The notes under the pieces were generated by a model. It did no database searches, was not told where the DNA came from, and saw only the letters and a program-made list of their open reading frames with translations. From assembly GCA_030835385.1 (NCBI GenBank), contig JAURPI010000016.1, positions 62,001-126,000 on the forward strand: a stretch of 64,000 nt of DNA, given 5' to 3'. Every line of letters begins with the position of its first letter. Position 1 is the first letter of the stretch. Position numbers and translations under genes: made by a program. This DNA comes from Alphaproteobacteria bacterium. GTDB taxonomy: Bacteria; Pseudomonadota; Alphaproteobacteria; Rhodospirillales; Rhodospirillaceae. Shown piece after piece: positions 9,562-17,983 of the stretch.

Positions 9562-9906
9562 ATGAACGACCTTCAGTCTTTGTCTGCATATCCAGTTGGC
9601 GCCCGCCCCGAAGGGGCGATCGAAGAGGTGATCGTAAAGGGTAAGAAGGCGGAAGAAGAGGACCTCACGTTCTGGGGCTTCCTTGATGTCATAAAACCGC
9701 TCCAACACATTCCCGTCGTTAACACCATTTACCGAGAAATGACTGGTGATGAGATCAAAGCGCCCGCCAAAATGATTGGCAGCGCGATCATTGGTGGGCC
9801 TGTCGGCCTTGCCGTTGCGATGGTCGACTCCGCTATAGAAGACACGACGGGCAAAGACCTTGGCGGCCATACCATGGCAATGTTCAGGGGCGATAGCGAA
9901 GGCTAG
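9562..9906 (+). CDS. Conserved hypothetical protein, N-terminal part before an in-frame TAG
   Basis: A 114-residue reading frame with a flexible acidic start (GAIEEVIVKGKKAEEED) and a conserved-looking core (FLDVIKPLQHIPVVNTIYR, then GSAIIGGPVGLAVAM, then GGHTMAMF). Similar cores occur in hypothetical proteins of Rhodospirillales; this is from memory and no function is known. The glycine/alanine-rich segment near residues 73-92 could be a membrane-associated helix. The frame stops at TAG (9904-9906) but stays open in the same frame to 10257, so this is probably the front half of one gene. Confidence 0.65.
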   Translation: MNDLQSLSAYPVGARPEGAIEEVIVKGKKAEEEDLTFWGFLDVIKPLQHIPVVNTIYREMTGDEIKAPAKMIGSAIIGGPVGLAVAMVDSAIEDTTGKDLGGHTMAMFRGDSEG

Positions 9907-9957
9907 AATGACAATACGACGCCTGACGCAGCTACAGTTGCCAGTGGTGCCAATGCA

Positions 9958-10257
9958 ATGGCCGCGGTCCAACAGAGTGCAGCAACAAGCGCTCGTAATT
10001 TTATCCCGGCACGCCTTAGCGCTGTTTCGTCGGCCCGGGCCTTGCCGGTCTCTCTCTTGACCGTCGAAACAAAGAATGACGAGACCAGAGAAGCCGCGCA
10101 ATCGGATCAGCAAACCGACGCGGCTATCGCCGCTGCAGCAGCTGCAGCCCGCATGCTCGCTGCGGAAACTGACCCCGTCATGGTGCCAGCCTGGTTCGAC
10201 AAAACCATGATGGATGCCATGGGAAAATATCAGGCCATGCAGAACGCGGGCTCCTGA
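9958..10257 (+). CDS. Probable C-terminal part of the gene interrupted at 9904
   Basis: A 99-residue frame (ATG 9958) exactly in phase with the preceding reading frame. Between the TAG and this ATG the codons are sense and plausible (NDNTTPDAATVASGANA), so no frameshift separates the halves. It is alanine-rich (AAIAAAAAAARMLAAE) and ends with PAWFDKTMMDAMGKYQAMQ. Either the gene is broken by CAG-to-TAG, or the second half is translated separately or by readthrough. Confidence 0.5.
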   Translation: MAAVQQSAATSARNFIPARLSAVSSARALPVSLLTVETKNDETREAAQSDQQTDAAIAAAAAAARMLAAETDPVMVPAWFDKTMMDAMGKYQAMQNAGS

Positions 10258-10271
10258 TCTAAACTCTACCT

Positions 10272-10793
10272 ATGACTTTGATTGTTATTCCTGACGACGC
10301 AGACAATACGCGCGGATACGTTCACATTGGCGACGTTTCCTATGCGTGTGCTTTAGGTCGAAACGGTCTAAGCGCTGCCAAAGTAGAAGGTGACGGAACA
10401 ACACCTATCGGTCGATTTGTGCTGCGGCGTGTGTTGTACCGCGCAGACAGAGTTCAAACGCCAGAGACAACATTACCGTTGCGTACCATCAAACCAAACG
10501 ATGGCTGGTGTGATGCCCCTGAAGACCACCGATACAATCAGATGGTTGAACACCCATACGGCGCAAGCGCCGAAGAACTGTGGCGAGATGACAACCGCTA
10601 CGACATCCTTGTTGTGCTCGGCCACAATGACGACCCCATCGTACCGGGTGAAGGGAGTGCTATTTTTCTCCACGTGGCCGCAGAAGATTTTCGTCCCACG
10701 GAAGGCTGTGTCGCCATGGAATGTGGTGATCTCTTGACTGTTTTAAAGACCTGTACGCCTGACAGCGTGATTGAAATCCAGCCACCTAGTTGA
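10272..10793 (+). CDS. L,D-transpeptidase (YkuD) family protein
   Basis: A 173-residue single-domain protein with the YkuD signature: His in SAIFLHVA and, 14 residues on, the Thr-x-Gly-Cys catalytic motif (TEGCVAM, Cys near residue 151). Such enzymes make or break 3-3 peptidoglycan crosslinks or attach lipoproteins. No signal peptide is visible at the chosen start, so export would need an unusual route or the role differs. It follows the split hypothetical gene by 14 bases and overlaps the 3' end of the convergent YggS gene. Confidence 0.87.
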   Translation: MTLIVIPDDADNTRGYVHIGDVSYACALGRNGLSAAKVEGDGTTPIGRFVLRRVLYRADRVQTPETTLPLRTIKPNDGWCDAPEDHRYNQMVEHPYGASAEELWRDDNRYDILVVLGHNDDPIVPGEGSAIFLHVAAEDFRPTEGCVAMECGDLLTVLKTCTPDSVIEIQPPS

Positions 10794-11505
10794 TTACAGG
10801 ACGCTCGCCAAACACCGCTGTTCCGAGGCGAATGTGAGTGGCGCCGAGTTCAACAGCTGTTTCAAAGTCAGCGGACATACCCATACTTAGTCCAGCCACC
10901 CCATTGCGATTTGCGATCTCGCGCAAGAATGCGAAGTGCAGCGCGGGCTCTTCATCTTGAGGCGGGATACACATAAGACCGGAAACAGTGAGTCCGTAGG
11001 TATTGCGACAATCCGCAATAAAATTGTCGCTCTCCGCCGGCATGACGCCTGCTTTCTGTGGTTCTTCCCCTGTATTGATCTGAATGAAACAAGGTAAGTG
11101 CCTGGACTGCTTTGTCATCTCTTCGGCCAGAGCAGCGGCAAGTTTGGGGCGGTCGACAGTTTCAATAACATCAAACAAAGCGACGGCATCGCTCACTTTA
11201 TTAGTTTGCAGTGGGCCTATGAGATGAAGACTGACATCAGGAAAATCTGCCTTGAGTGTCGGCCATTTCTGCGCCGCCTCCTGCACCCTGTTTTCGCCAT
11301 AGACACAATGGCCAGCCTCTAGAGCTGCACGAACGGTATCTACAAGATGTATTTTTGAGACGGCGATCAGGCTCACATCTTTCGCGTCGCGACCCGCCCG
11401 CAACGCGGCTTTGGCTATGCGTTGTTGAATTGTCTCTAAATTATCTGCAATGCATGCAGATTGGTCCGGATCGAGTGGGACAGACACAGCAGGGTAACCT
11501 CGCAT
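10786..11505 (-). CDS. YggS/PROSC-family pyridoxal phosphate homeostasis protein
   Basis: A 239-residue PLP-binding TIM-barrel protein without a known enzymatic reaction, involved in vitamin B6 homeostasis. The PLP lysine is in IAVSK near residue 48, followed by YGENRVQEA and LIGPLQTNK. The C-terminal LSMGMSADFETAVELG and RLGTAVFG bind the cofactor phosphate. ATG at 11505 was preferred because the in-frame extension upstream overlaps the divergent ThiE gene and is not family-like. Confidence 0.93.
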   Translation of the reverse strand: MRGYPAVSVPLDPDQSACIADNLETIQQRIAKAALRAGRDAKDVSLIAVSKIHLVDTVRAALEAGHCVYGENRVQEAAQKWPTLKADFPDVSLHLIGPLQTNKVSDAVALFDVIETVDRPKLAAALAEEMTKQSRHLPCFIQINTGEEPQKAGVMPAESDNFIADCRNTYGLTVSGLMCIPPQDEEPALHFAFLREIANRNGVAGLSMGMSADFETAVELGATHIRLGTAVFGERPVIN

Positions 11506-11570
11506 AAGATAGAACAATGACACCAAGCACAAAAATCGCAGCCCATTCAAGTCGACACCGGTGTTCAGCG

Positions 11571-12143
11571 ATGACGAAGCGTCCCGCAATGCCATCGGTT
11601 TTTGTAATGACCGACGAAACCCGCCTACCTGATCCCGTCGCCGTTGCCCAAAATCTGCCGCCAGACTGGGGCCTTATTTTCCGACACTATGAGGCGCCAG
11701 GTCGGCACCAATTGGCCCACGTGCTCAGCGCCGTCTGCAAATCACGGGGGTTAGTGCTTCTAATTGCCGGTGATTGGCGTCTCGCCTGTGAGACCAAAGC
11801 TGATGGCGTACACATGCCTGAGGGCCAGCTACGTCACGAGACCGTGTCACCTCTGCTAAACGCCACCCGCACCAGGCTGCTCACCACATCTGCTCACGGA
11901 CCGACAGGGATACGGCTTGCCACAGCCTTAGGCGCAGACGGTGTCTTTTTATCCCCAGTAAAACCGACGAAGAGCCACGCAGGCGCGCTGCCCTTGGGTG
12001 TTTTTCCCTTTGGCGCCATCGCACGACAAAGCCTAGTCCCTGTCTATGCGTTAGGGGGTGTCACAAACTCAGATGCCCAACGCCTGCACTCCCTTGGCGC
12101 GGCAGGTATCGCAGGCATCAGATTGGTCCAAGAAAACTTTTAG
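11571..12143 (+). CDS. Thiamine phosphate synthase family protein
   Basis: A short TIM-barrel of the ThiE/TenI superfamily (190 residues). Recognisable parts are the N-terminal VFVMTDETRL, the middle GADGVFLSPVKPT (equivalent to the PVFPT loop) and the C-terminal YALGGVTNSDAQRLHSLGAAGIAGI, a phosphate-binding segment. Several ThiE substrate residues look changed, so it may not make thiamine phosphate. An in-frame ATG at 11517 would add 18 residues and place the start 11 bases from the YggS start. No TPP riboswitch precedes it. Confidence 0.75.
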   Translation: MTKRPAMPSVFVMTDETRLPDPVAVAQNLPPDWGLIFRHYEAPGRHQLAHVLSAVCKSRGLVLLIAGDWRLACETKADGVHMPEGQLRHETVSPLLNATRTRLLTTSAHGPTGIRLATALGADGVFLSPVKPTKSHAGALPLGVFPFGAIARQSLVPVYALGGVTNSDAQRLHSLGAAGIAGIRLVQENF

Positions 12144-12931
12144 AAGCGGAGTTGAACTCCAACCCTGGCGCCGGTGCCAGGAGGTTCAACAGTTGGCATC
12201 GCCAATTCACGATCAACGATATAGGCGTTGGCATTTAGCAAGATCGAGGGCGTGATTTGTACGAGGCCACCGATCATCCACTGTTTGCCCTCTAGCTCGG
12301 TTGGGCTGCCTTGGACAAACGCAGATTCGACGTAGGTCAAACGAACGTCAAAGTCGCTTGAGCCGTAACCTAAACCCGCCTGCCACGCGCGCCGTCCATC
12401 CAGTAAACCGTCGGGTCCGCTATCTTGATAGGCACCGCGCACGTAGAAACCAGCGTAGCCAACTGACGCCCCAACTGTACGTGACGTGGTGAGTTCCATG
12501 GCAAAGGCGCTTTGCTCATCTTTGACGCCACCGAAAACGCCAAACTGGCCACCCTTAAATGACGCTGCGTAGCTGCCATAGGCATCATCAGCCACCCTTT
12601 GGGCCAGTGACATTGAGCTGTCCGTCCAAGTTTCACTAGACGCCTCAAGATCGAGACCGAATATGCCGAGCGTCGGCAGTGTGTATCCGATGGTTAAATC
12701 CGTATCGGTGACAACATCCACACCGGCCGTAAAGGACACCGGTAATTCTTGGCCTTCAGTGTCGGTTTGCGAAAAAATCTCAGTCGGAACACGTCCGTTT
12801 TCATCAAGCGCATCCCAGGCCCCGCCCATGAAAAAGTCGGTGGCACGGACTGGCGTCACGGCAAGCATGACCCCCACCGCAAATGCGGCGGGCGCGAGAA
12901 ATCTGTTCCCTGCTGTCCGAAACCTGCTCAT
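12140..12931 (-). CDS. Outer-membrane beta-barrel protein (porin-like)
   Basis: A 263-residue exported protein. The signal peptide (to VRA|TDF, about residue 30) is followed by alternating short polar and aromatic strands (FGVFGGVK, ASVGYAGFYVRGAY, DFDVRLTYVES). The protein ends in a phenylalanine (VGVQLRF), the classical insertion signal for the BAM complex. It is shorter than typical trimeric porins, so a small barrel is more likely. Its stop overlaps the ThiE-like stop by 4 bases. Confidence 0.8.
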   Translation of the reverse strand: MSRFRTAGNRFLAPAAFAVGVMLAVTPVRATDFFMGGAWDALDENGRVPTEIFSQTDTEGQELPVSFTAGVDVVTDTDLTIGYTLPTLGIFGLDLEASSETWTDSSMSLAQRVADDAYGSYAASFKGGQFGVFGGVKDEQSAFAMELTTSRTVGASVGYAGFYVRGAYQDSGPDGLLDGRRAWQAGLGYGSSDFDVRLTYVESAFVQGSPTELEGKQWMIGGLVQITPSILLNANAYIVDRELAMPTVEPPGTGARVGVQLRF

Positions 12932-13181
12932 AGCAAAATGCCTGAAGCCTTAATCTATTAACCTTAGTGAAAATGCGCCTCAGGGTCAGGGTGGGTCAAG
13001 TCTTTGAATATTAAAGATTTGCGATGTGGTCCGGTTGTGACATTTGGCCCACATAACCATAGATTTCAGGGCGCGAGTGTGACCCAAAAACCATATTTGG
13101 GCGGGAGTGCAACGCCTCTAGATTCAGCCCTGGACGAAAGTAGGGTCTTTTTCGACTCGGCGCCGCTCGATCAGTCTTCAA

Positions 13182-14237
13182 TTAAATGGGACCGCTGGAC
13201 CCGTAATCAGCCGGACCTAGGCCTTCCAGATGGTCACTGGTGAAGCTCTCAATGGCGTCAGCAACCGGTGTCGACTCTTCAAATCGAGCAATGTGATACA
13301 GCGCGTCTCCCTCATTGACGATAGGTAGATGCGCTCGCCCAATCACGATGCCAGTAGCGGGTGCAACAACTGATGATTCATTGTCGCCAAACGCATCGGA
13401 CACGGTTCCAATTATTTCGTCCTTAACAACCCGAGCGCCGACCTTGGCAATGGACCGAAACAATCCAGCTTGCGGCGCGCGGACCCAAGTAGACCCTTTA
13501 GCTTCAACCGCTGGAACTTTTTCACGCTTTGTGGTCCGGGTGCGCTCCGGCAACATGCCGACGGCCTGCATGACGTTACGAATACCTCGCACCCCGGCTT
13601 GAATAGCCAACTGATCAAATCTTAAGGCTTCACCCGCTTCGTAAAGAAGAATAGGAATTCCTTTTTCCGCAGCCATTTGGCGCAAAGAACCGTCTCGTAA
13701 ATTAGCGTTAATGATAACGGGCGTGCCAAACGCTTTAGCTAGGCGGTCTGTCTCAATGTCATCCAGATTAGCTCGGATATGAGGGTGGTTAAATCTATGA
13801 AGGCCACCGGTATGAAGGTCGATCCCAAACTCCGCACGGCTTAAGATTTCGTCGGTGAAGGTGTGTGCCAGGCGTGCGGTCAAAGACCCATGTTCAGACC
13901 CTGGAAAAGACCGATTGAGATCACGCCGATCTGGCAAATAGCGTGAGTGCGTGACGAACCCATAGACATTGACGATGGGAACCGCGATCAACGTGCCACG
14001 TAAACTTTTAAGCGCTGAGCTTTTGAGAACGCGGCGAATGATTTCGACGCCATTGATTTCATCGCCATGAATAGCAGCAGACAAAAATAAAACCGGACCA
14101 TCTTTGCGACCATGGACGATATGAACGGGCATCGTCATTGGGGTGTAGGTGGAAAGATTGGGAAGCGCGAGACTAAGTGATGCTCGTGCGCCGGGCTTAA
14201 TAGTCTCTCCGTTAAATTCGAAAGCGGGACGTGGCAT
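13182..14237 (-). CDS. Succinylglutamate desuccinylase / aspartoacylase family (M14-type zinc hydrolase)
   Basis: A 351-residue zinc amidohydrolase. The metal ligands are visible as H-G-D-E (AAIHGDEINGVE, near residue 58) and a later His (GIDLHTGG); a candidate catalytic Glu is in LLYEAGEAL. The C-terminal ~80 residues (SSVVAPATGIVIGRA) form the small beta domain of AstE/AspA proteins. It lies 11 bases after rimK, which is not an arginine-catabolism context, so AstE function is unlikely. A role as a carboxypeptidase or amidase on RimK products is an attractive inference. Confidence 0.88.
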   Translation of the reverse strand: MPRPAFEFNGETIKPGARASLSLALPNLSTYTPMTMPVHIVHGRKDGPVLFLSAAIHGDEINGVEIIRRVLKSSALKSLRGTLIAVPIVNVYGFVTHSRYLPDRRDLNRSFPGSEHGSLTARLAHTFTDEILSRAEFGIDLHTGGLHRFNHPHIRANLDDIETDRLAKAFGTPVIINANLRDGSLRQMAAEKGIPILLYEAGEALRFDQLAIQAGVRGIRNVMQAVGMLPERTRTTKREKVPAVEAKGSTWVRAPQAGLFRSIAKVGARVVKDEIIGTVSDAFGDNESSVVAPATGIVIGRAHLPIVNEGDALYHIARFEESTPVADAIESFTSDHLEGLGPADYGSSGPI

Positions 14238-14248
14238 TGTATACCGTT

Positions 14249-15154
14249 CTAGCCTTTACCCTTGGTTTTTGTCTTATTTGGCCGGGCATTCTTTTCGATA
14301 AACTCAATAATCATGCCCGCAATATCTTTGCCGGTTGCGCCTTCAATACCCTCTAGACCTGGAGATGAATTAACTTCCATCACCACCGGTCCATGATTAG
14401 CGCGCAGCATGTCGACGCCACATACATTTAGGCCCAGCGCTTTAGCCGCACGTACAGCGGTTGCACGTTCTTCCGGTGTGATACGAATGGTCTTGGCTGA
14501 TCCGCCGCGGTGAATATTTGAGCGGAAGTCGCCTTCTGCACCGGTACGCTGCATGGCCGCAATAACTTTGCCGCCTATGACAAAGGCACGAATGTCGGTT
14601 CCTCCGGCTTCTTTTATGAATTCTTGAACAAGAATATTGGCTTTCAAACCACCAAACGCCTCGATCATCGACTTGGCTGCACCTTTCGTTTCACCAAGGA
14701 CAACACCTATGCCCTGAGTGCCTTCCAACAATTTGATGACGCAGGGTGCACCGCCAACCAGGTCAATGAGGTCATCAGCTTGTCCCGTCGAATGCGCGAA
14801 AGCCGTAACGGGCAATCCAATTCCTCTGCGCGATAGGATTTGCATGCTGCGCAGTTTGTCTCGCGACCGACCGATAGAGACGGACTCATTCAAGGGGTAC
14901 ACGCCCATCATTTCGAACTGCCTTAAAACAGCAAGACCATAAAAAGTGATCGACGCGCCGATTCTAGGAATGACGGCATCAATGTCCTTTAGGACCTCCC
15001 CTCGATAGCGAACGTCTGGCCGGTGTGACGCGATGTTCATGTAGCATTTCAAGGTGTCCACAACCCGGAAATCATGCCCGCGCTGCTCAGCTGCCTCCGC
15101 TATTCTCCTATGTGAATAGAGATCAGGATTACGAGCCATCATTAGGAGATTCAT
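14249..15154 (-). CDS. rimK: Ribosomal protein S6 glutamate ligase-like ATP-grasp enzyme
   Basis: A 301-residue ATP-grasp ligase that, in studied relatives, adds glutamates to the C-terminus of ribosomal protein S6. Visible: a preATP-grasp N-terminal domain ([18 protein letters not shown]), [11 protein letters not shown], the ATP loop [11 protein letters not shown] near 143, the [13 protein letters not shown] strand, and the metal-binding [15 protein letters not shown] near 265. The tail is rich in Lys (KTKTKGKG). It is the middle gene of a three-gene group: retropepsin-like protease, RimK, M14 hydrolase. Confidence 0.92.
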   Translation of the reverse strand: MNLLMMARNPDLYSHRRIAEAAEQRGHDFRVVDTLKCYMNIASHRPDVRYRGEVLKDIDAVIPRIGASITFYGLAVLRQFEMMGVYPLNESVSIGRSRDKLRSMQILSRRGIGLPVTAFAHSTGQADDLIDLVGGAPCVIKLLEGTQGIGVVLGETKGAAKSMIEAFGGLKANILVQEFIKEAGGTDIRAFVIGGKVIAAMQRTGAEGDFRSNIHRGGSAKTIRITPEERATAVRAAKALGLNVCGVDMLRANHGPVVMEVNSSPGLEGIEGATGKDIAGMIIEFIEKNARPNKTKTKGKG

Positions 15155-15218
15155 CGAGGCGCCCTCTCAGCCGCTATCGGATCGAAACACGCCACCTAGC
15201 ATCAGTGGTCATCACTGC

Positions 15219-15704
15219 CTACTTCTTTTTACTTGATGCAAGGTAAGAGCCACCGGGGTCCACGACGAACCGGCGGCGTACCGCTTGACGACCCAACAAC
15301 ATACGAAACCCCATTTCGTCGCGGTTCGTAAGGGTCAGTTCGATGGGCCAACTGTCGTCGCCAGCCTGGATGGTTGTCTGGATCACATAGCGTTTTGACG
15401 TATCCCCTCCAGAATTCGTCACTTCCCGCTCATCAACAACCAAGGCTGTGCATTCAATCTCAGGGTGTTTCTTGCGCTGTTGGGGGTGGACGAAAAAGCG
15501 GACGTACGTGGCGTTGTCTTTCGTAAACTTTGTAATGCGGTGGGCATGAAGCGCAGACGTCCGCGCCCCGGTGTCAACTTTCACCTTAATTTTATCAATA
15601 TTCAGTTCAGGTAGCGCGACCCACTCTCGCCACCCGATCAAGGGAAGGAGGGCGTTCTTCTTTTTCTTGCGCCTGCTCTCTAGTGAGTCATCGGACTTAG
15701 ACAT
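15219..15704 (-). CDS. Retropepsin-like aspartic protease (RimB / 'ATP-dependent zinc protease' family)
   Basis: A 161-residue single-domain protein. The active-site motif VDTGARTSAL (D-T-G, near residue 45) is that of retropepsin-like aspartic proteases, and the second conserved region is FRMLLGRQAV near 130. Databases often name the family ATP-dependent zinc protease, which the motif does not support. In Pseudomonas the relative RimB acts with RimK on S6. The N-terminus is very basic (RRKKKKN) and the end is SSKKK. ATG at 15704 was chosen over an upstream TTG at 15713. Confidence 0.88.
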   Translation of the reverse strand: MSKSDDSLESRRKKKKNALLPLIGWREWVALPELNIDKIKVKVDTGARTSALHAHRITKFTKDNATYVRFFVHPQQRKKHPEIECTALVVDEREVTNSGGDTSKRYVIQTTIQAGDDSWPIELTLTNRDEMGFRMLLGRQAVRRRFVVDPGGSYLASSKKK

Positions 15705-15719
15705 TGAAGCCAACCAAAC

Positions 15720-16280
15720 TTACTGTGGTGTTGGAACGTTCCGCTGGATCAAATTCACACCTATGCCGTCATGGTCAAAAAATAACATTTCGTATGACTG
15801 CGTGTCTGAGTCCTCTTGGGGGAACAGGATCATGGGCGGCGAAACAATTGGGTAACCGGCTGCTTTGACCTTCTCATAAATGCCAAAAATATCGCCGGTT
15901 AGAAAGACAACGGCCGCATCACCGGTTCGAGCATACGTCCGTGGCTCAGGGCGCGTGGGAGGATCATCTTCGACGAATTGAAATAGACCTATATTGGCGT
16001 AAACCAAATCGCCCGATTGTAGAATAGAAACCCGAACCGGCTTTCCCTTAGTACCAAGAACCTCGTCCGTTCGGTCTCCTTCCAAAGTGCGTTCAACGCG
16101 GGGCCGTAGTCCAAGAATATCCTGATAGAGCTTTAGTGACTCATCCAAGTCGCGCACGAAATGTGTCGAACGCATGAGCGGCGACAGAATAAAGCCATCA
16201 GGAAAATCTGGTTCTTGAGTCATGGCAGGAGCACTCCAATAAACGATAACGGCTGTTAAAAGAGAAAATATTCGAATCAT
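15720..16280 (-). CDS. Exported VOC (glyoxalase-fold) protein
   Basis: A 186-residue protein with a signal peptide (MIRIFSLLTAVIVYWSAPAMT, cleavage before QEP) and one vicinal-oxygen-chelate domain: RSTHFVRDLDESLKLYQDILGL is the first beta-alpha unit, AAVVFLTGDI the second half, and YEMLFFDHDGIGVNLIQ the final strands with a Glu metal-ligand candidate. VOC proteins include ring-cleavage dioxygenases and glyoxalases; the reaction cannot be told. Its start overlaps the tannase-family stop by 4 bases (ATGA), so they are co-translated. Confidence 0.82.
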   Translation of the reverse strand: MIRIFSLLTAVIVYWSAPAMTQEPDFPDGFILSPLMRSTHFVRDLDESLKLYQDILGLRPRVERTLEGDRTDEVLGTKGKPVRVSILQSGDLVYANIGLFQFVEDDPPTRPEPRTYARTGDAAVVFLTGDIFGIYEKVKAAGYPIVSPPMILFPQEDSDTQSYEMLFFDHDGIGVNLIQRNVPTPQ

Positions 16281-17896
16281 GGCTGCGCCTTGAAACTCAG
16301 CGGCTTAGGTTCAAAGTTTGCGGCGTCCGTGACATCACCCTGTCCTGTGTAGCGGGCCGAGTAAGGATAATCGTACACAGGGCGAGTCTTAATGACGGTG
16401 TTGGCTTTTGGGGGCCACGCCTTCGCGCCTGGCATAGAAATATCACCATCGCGACGGTAACCAATCACAGTTCCGGGGGCTTTGCCCTCTTCAACCCAAG
16501 CTAGTATTTCTGAAACCCAATCAAAAGTATCGACACCAGGCCCACCTCGGCAATGGTTCATGCCCGGTACGAGGTACAACCGCAAAAATTCATCCGCTTC
16601 TTTTTCTCCACCAACAACCCGTTCAACTTTTTTGAAGTACTCAATAAGGGGCTCGGCATTGAGCATGTCATTGAGACCTTGATAGGTGATCAGTTTTCCA
16701 CGGCGGCGTTTAAAATCTGTGACGTCGGGATTGTTTGGCGCCGGCAGAAACCCTCGCGTGAACAGGCGCGGGTAGTCACGGTCAAGATCAAAAGTGCGGG
16801 CGTCATAGGTAGGACCAGGATCATAATCAAACCAGGTATAGCGTAGACGGTCTTGAGCCATGGGCTCGAATGTCCCAACCTCACCCGCTTCGTTGAGAAT
16901 GTAACGCATGAGACCCAACTCGCCGCCCTTGGGAACCCCCCAACTGACACGCAGACCTTCGGATAAGAAAGCCCCGTTATAGAGTCGCTCCACCACAGCA
17001 ATCTGATCATCGGATAGGCACTGACTTGACGAAGCGCTACTCGTGCATTTCAGAACTGAAAGATCTGGCGCACAAGCAAACGGATCATCAATAACACCAT
17101 CTACAAGCCCATCCGCACCGTCGCATTGTTTCATCACCTCATCATGAACGGTGGGAACTTGGCTTTGGCCAAGTATGGCGTGACCGTCATCAGCAATGTT
17201 GGTTAGCGTACGCCAGAAGATATTGATATAGGCCGGTTGGATTCCCGCCGGAGCACCTGCGACAATTCCGTCAAAGTGCCAGGGAAACCGTTGCGCCAAC
17301 ATAAGACCTTGCCGCCCACCGGTAGAGCAGCCCCGCCAATAGGCGTAATCAATACCGGCTCCGTAATAAGCAGCAACGATTGCTTTTGAAGCCAACACAG
17401 CTTTGTGGGTGCCGCGATAAGCAAAATCTAATTCTTGTTCCGTGTTGTTATAGGCCCACTCTCCCGAACGCATGATTGTGTTGTAACCGGGTCGATCGCC
17501 TGTCCACTCTGCTGTCGCGACGGGCGCCGAGCGGCCCATATCAGTTGTTGCCACCGCGGTGCCCCGTGACAACGGGTCATCAGCGTTTTCGATGATGCGC
17601 ACGCCACACATGGTGCCGCAGCCTTCCATATGAAACCGGCCATTCCAGTCTTCTGGCAGTCGGATATGGAGGCCTACTTGCGGCGCGGTATAGCCAATAA
17701 CCTCACAGTAAGCTGGCAACCCGTTAGCAGCGGCAACAAAACGAGTGCCAGTAATTTGCGTCGGCGCGTCGGCCAGGGCCGACAGACTGAGGCTCGCCAA
17801 ATCTTTGCAGGACAGAGCGTCGGCGTGACCGTCTTCTGGCACTATCAACAGGCCTAAAAAGACTATGGAAAAGAGGCTAAACACGTTCGATTTCAT
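16277..17896 (-). CDS. Tannase / feruloyl esterase family protein, exported
   Basis: A 539-residue secreted alpha/beta hydrolase. The signal peptide ends near GHA|DAL. The nucleophile serine is in GCSTGGRQGL near residue 185, with the family's WNGRFHMEGCG oxyanion region before it. The acid Asp and His lie in the C-terminal part (the His probably in PGMNHCRGG). The cysteine adjoining the catalytic serine (GCS) and one near the catalytic His match the family's disulfide. It would release phenolic acids such as gallate or ferulate from esters. ATG at 17896 follows AGGGGAA; an adjacent TTG is less likely. Confidence 0.9.
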   Translation of the reverse strand: MKSNVFSLFSIVFLGLLIVPEDGHADALSCKDLASLSLSALADAPTQITGTRFVAAANGLPAYCEVIGYTAPQVGLHIRLPEDWNGRFHMEGCGTMCGVRIIENADDPLSRGTAVATTDMGRSAPVATAEWTGDRPGYNTIMRSGEWAYNNTEQELDFAYRGTHKAVLASKAIVAAYYGAGIDYAYWRGCSTGGRQGLMLAQRFPWHFDGIVAGAPAGIQPAYINIFWRTLTNIADDGHAILGQSQVPTVHDEVMKQCDGADGLVDGVIDDPFACAPDLSVLKCTSSASSSQCLSDDQIAVVERLYNGAFLSEGLRVSWGVPKGGELGLMRYILNEAGEVGTFEPMAQDRLRYTWFDYDPGPTYDARTFDLDRDYPRLFTRGFLPAPNNPDVTDFKRRRGKLITYQGLNDMLNAEPLIEYFKKVERVVGGEKEADEFLRLYLVPGMNHCRGGPGVDTFDWVSEILAWVEEGKAPGTVIGYRRDGDISMPGAKAWPPKANTVIKTRPVYDYPYSARYTGQGDVTDAANFEPKPLSFKAQP

Positions 17897-17983
17897 CAAA
17901 GATTCCCCTGTACTGGCATGGCCAGACCTCGATTACCCCTATAACGTGTGCTTATGGAATAATGCAGTGCTTATAGTGTATTC

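Noticed and set aside
13004-13243. Plus-strand frame of 79 codons between the barrel gene and the M14 hydrolase gene
   Set aside because: Its end overlaps the hydrolase antisense, composition is unlike the neighbours, and no ribosome site precedes it. The 250-bp gap shows nothing else recognisable.
13182-14237. Calling the M14 hydrolase astE (arginine degradation)
   Set aside because: No astABCD genes are near and it is in an operon with rimK, so the family name is used without the symbol.
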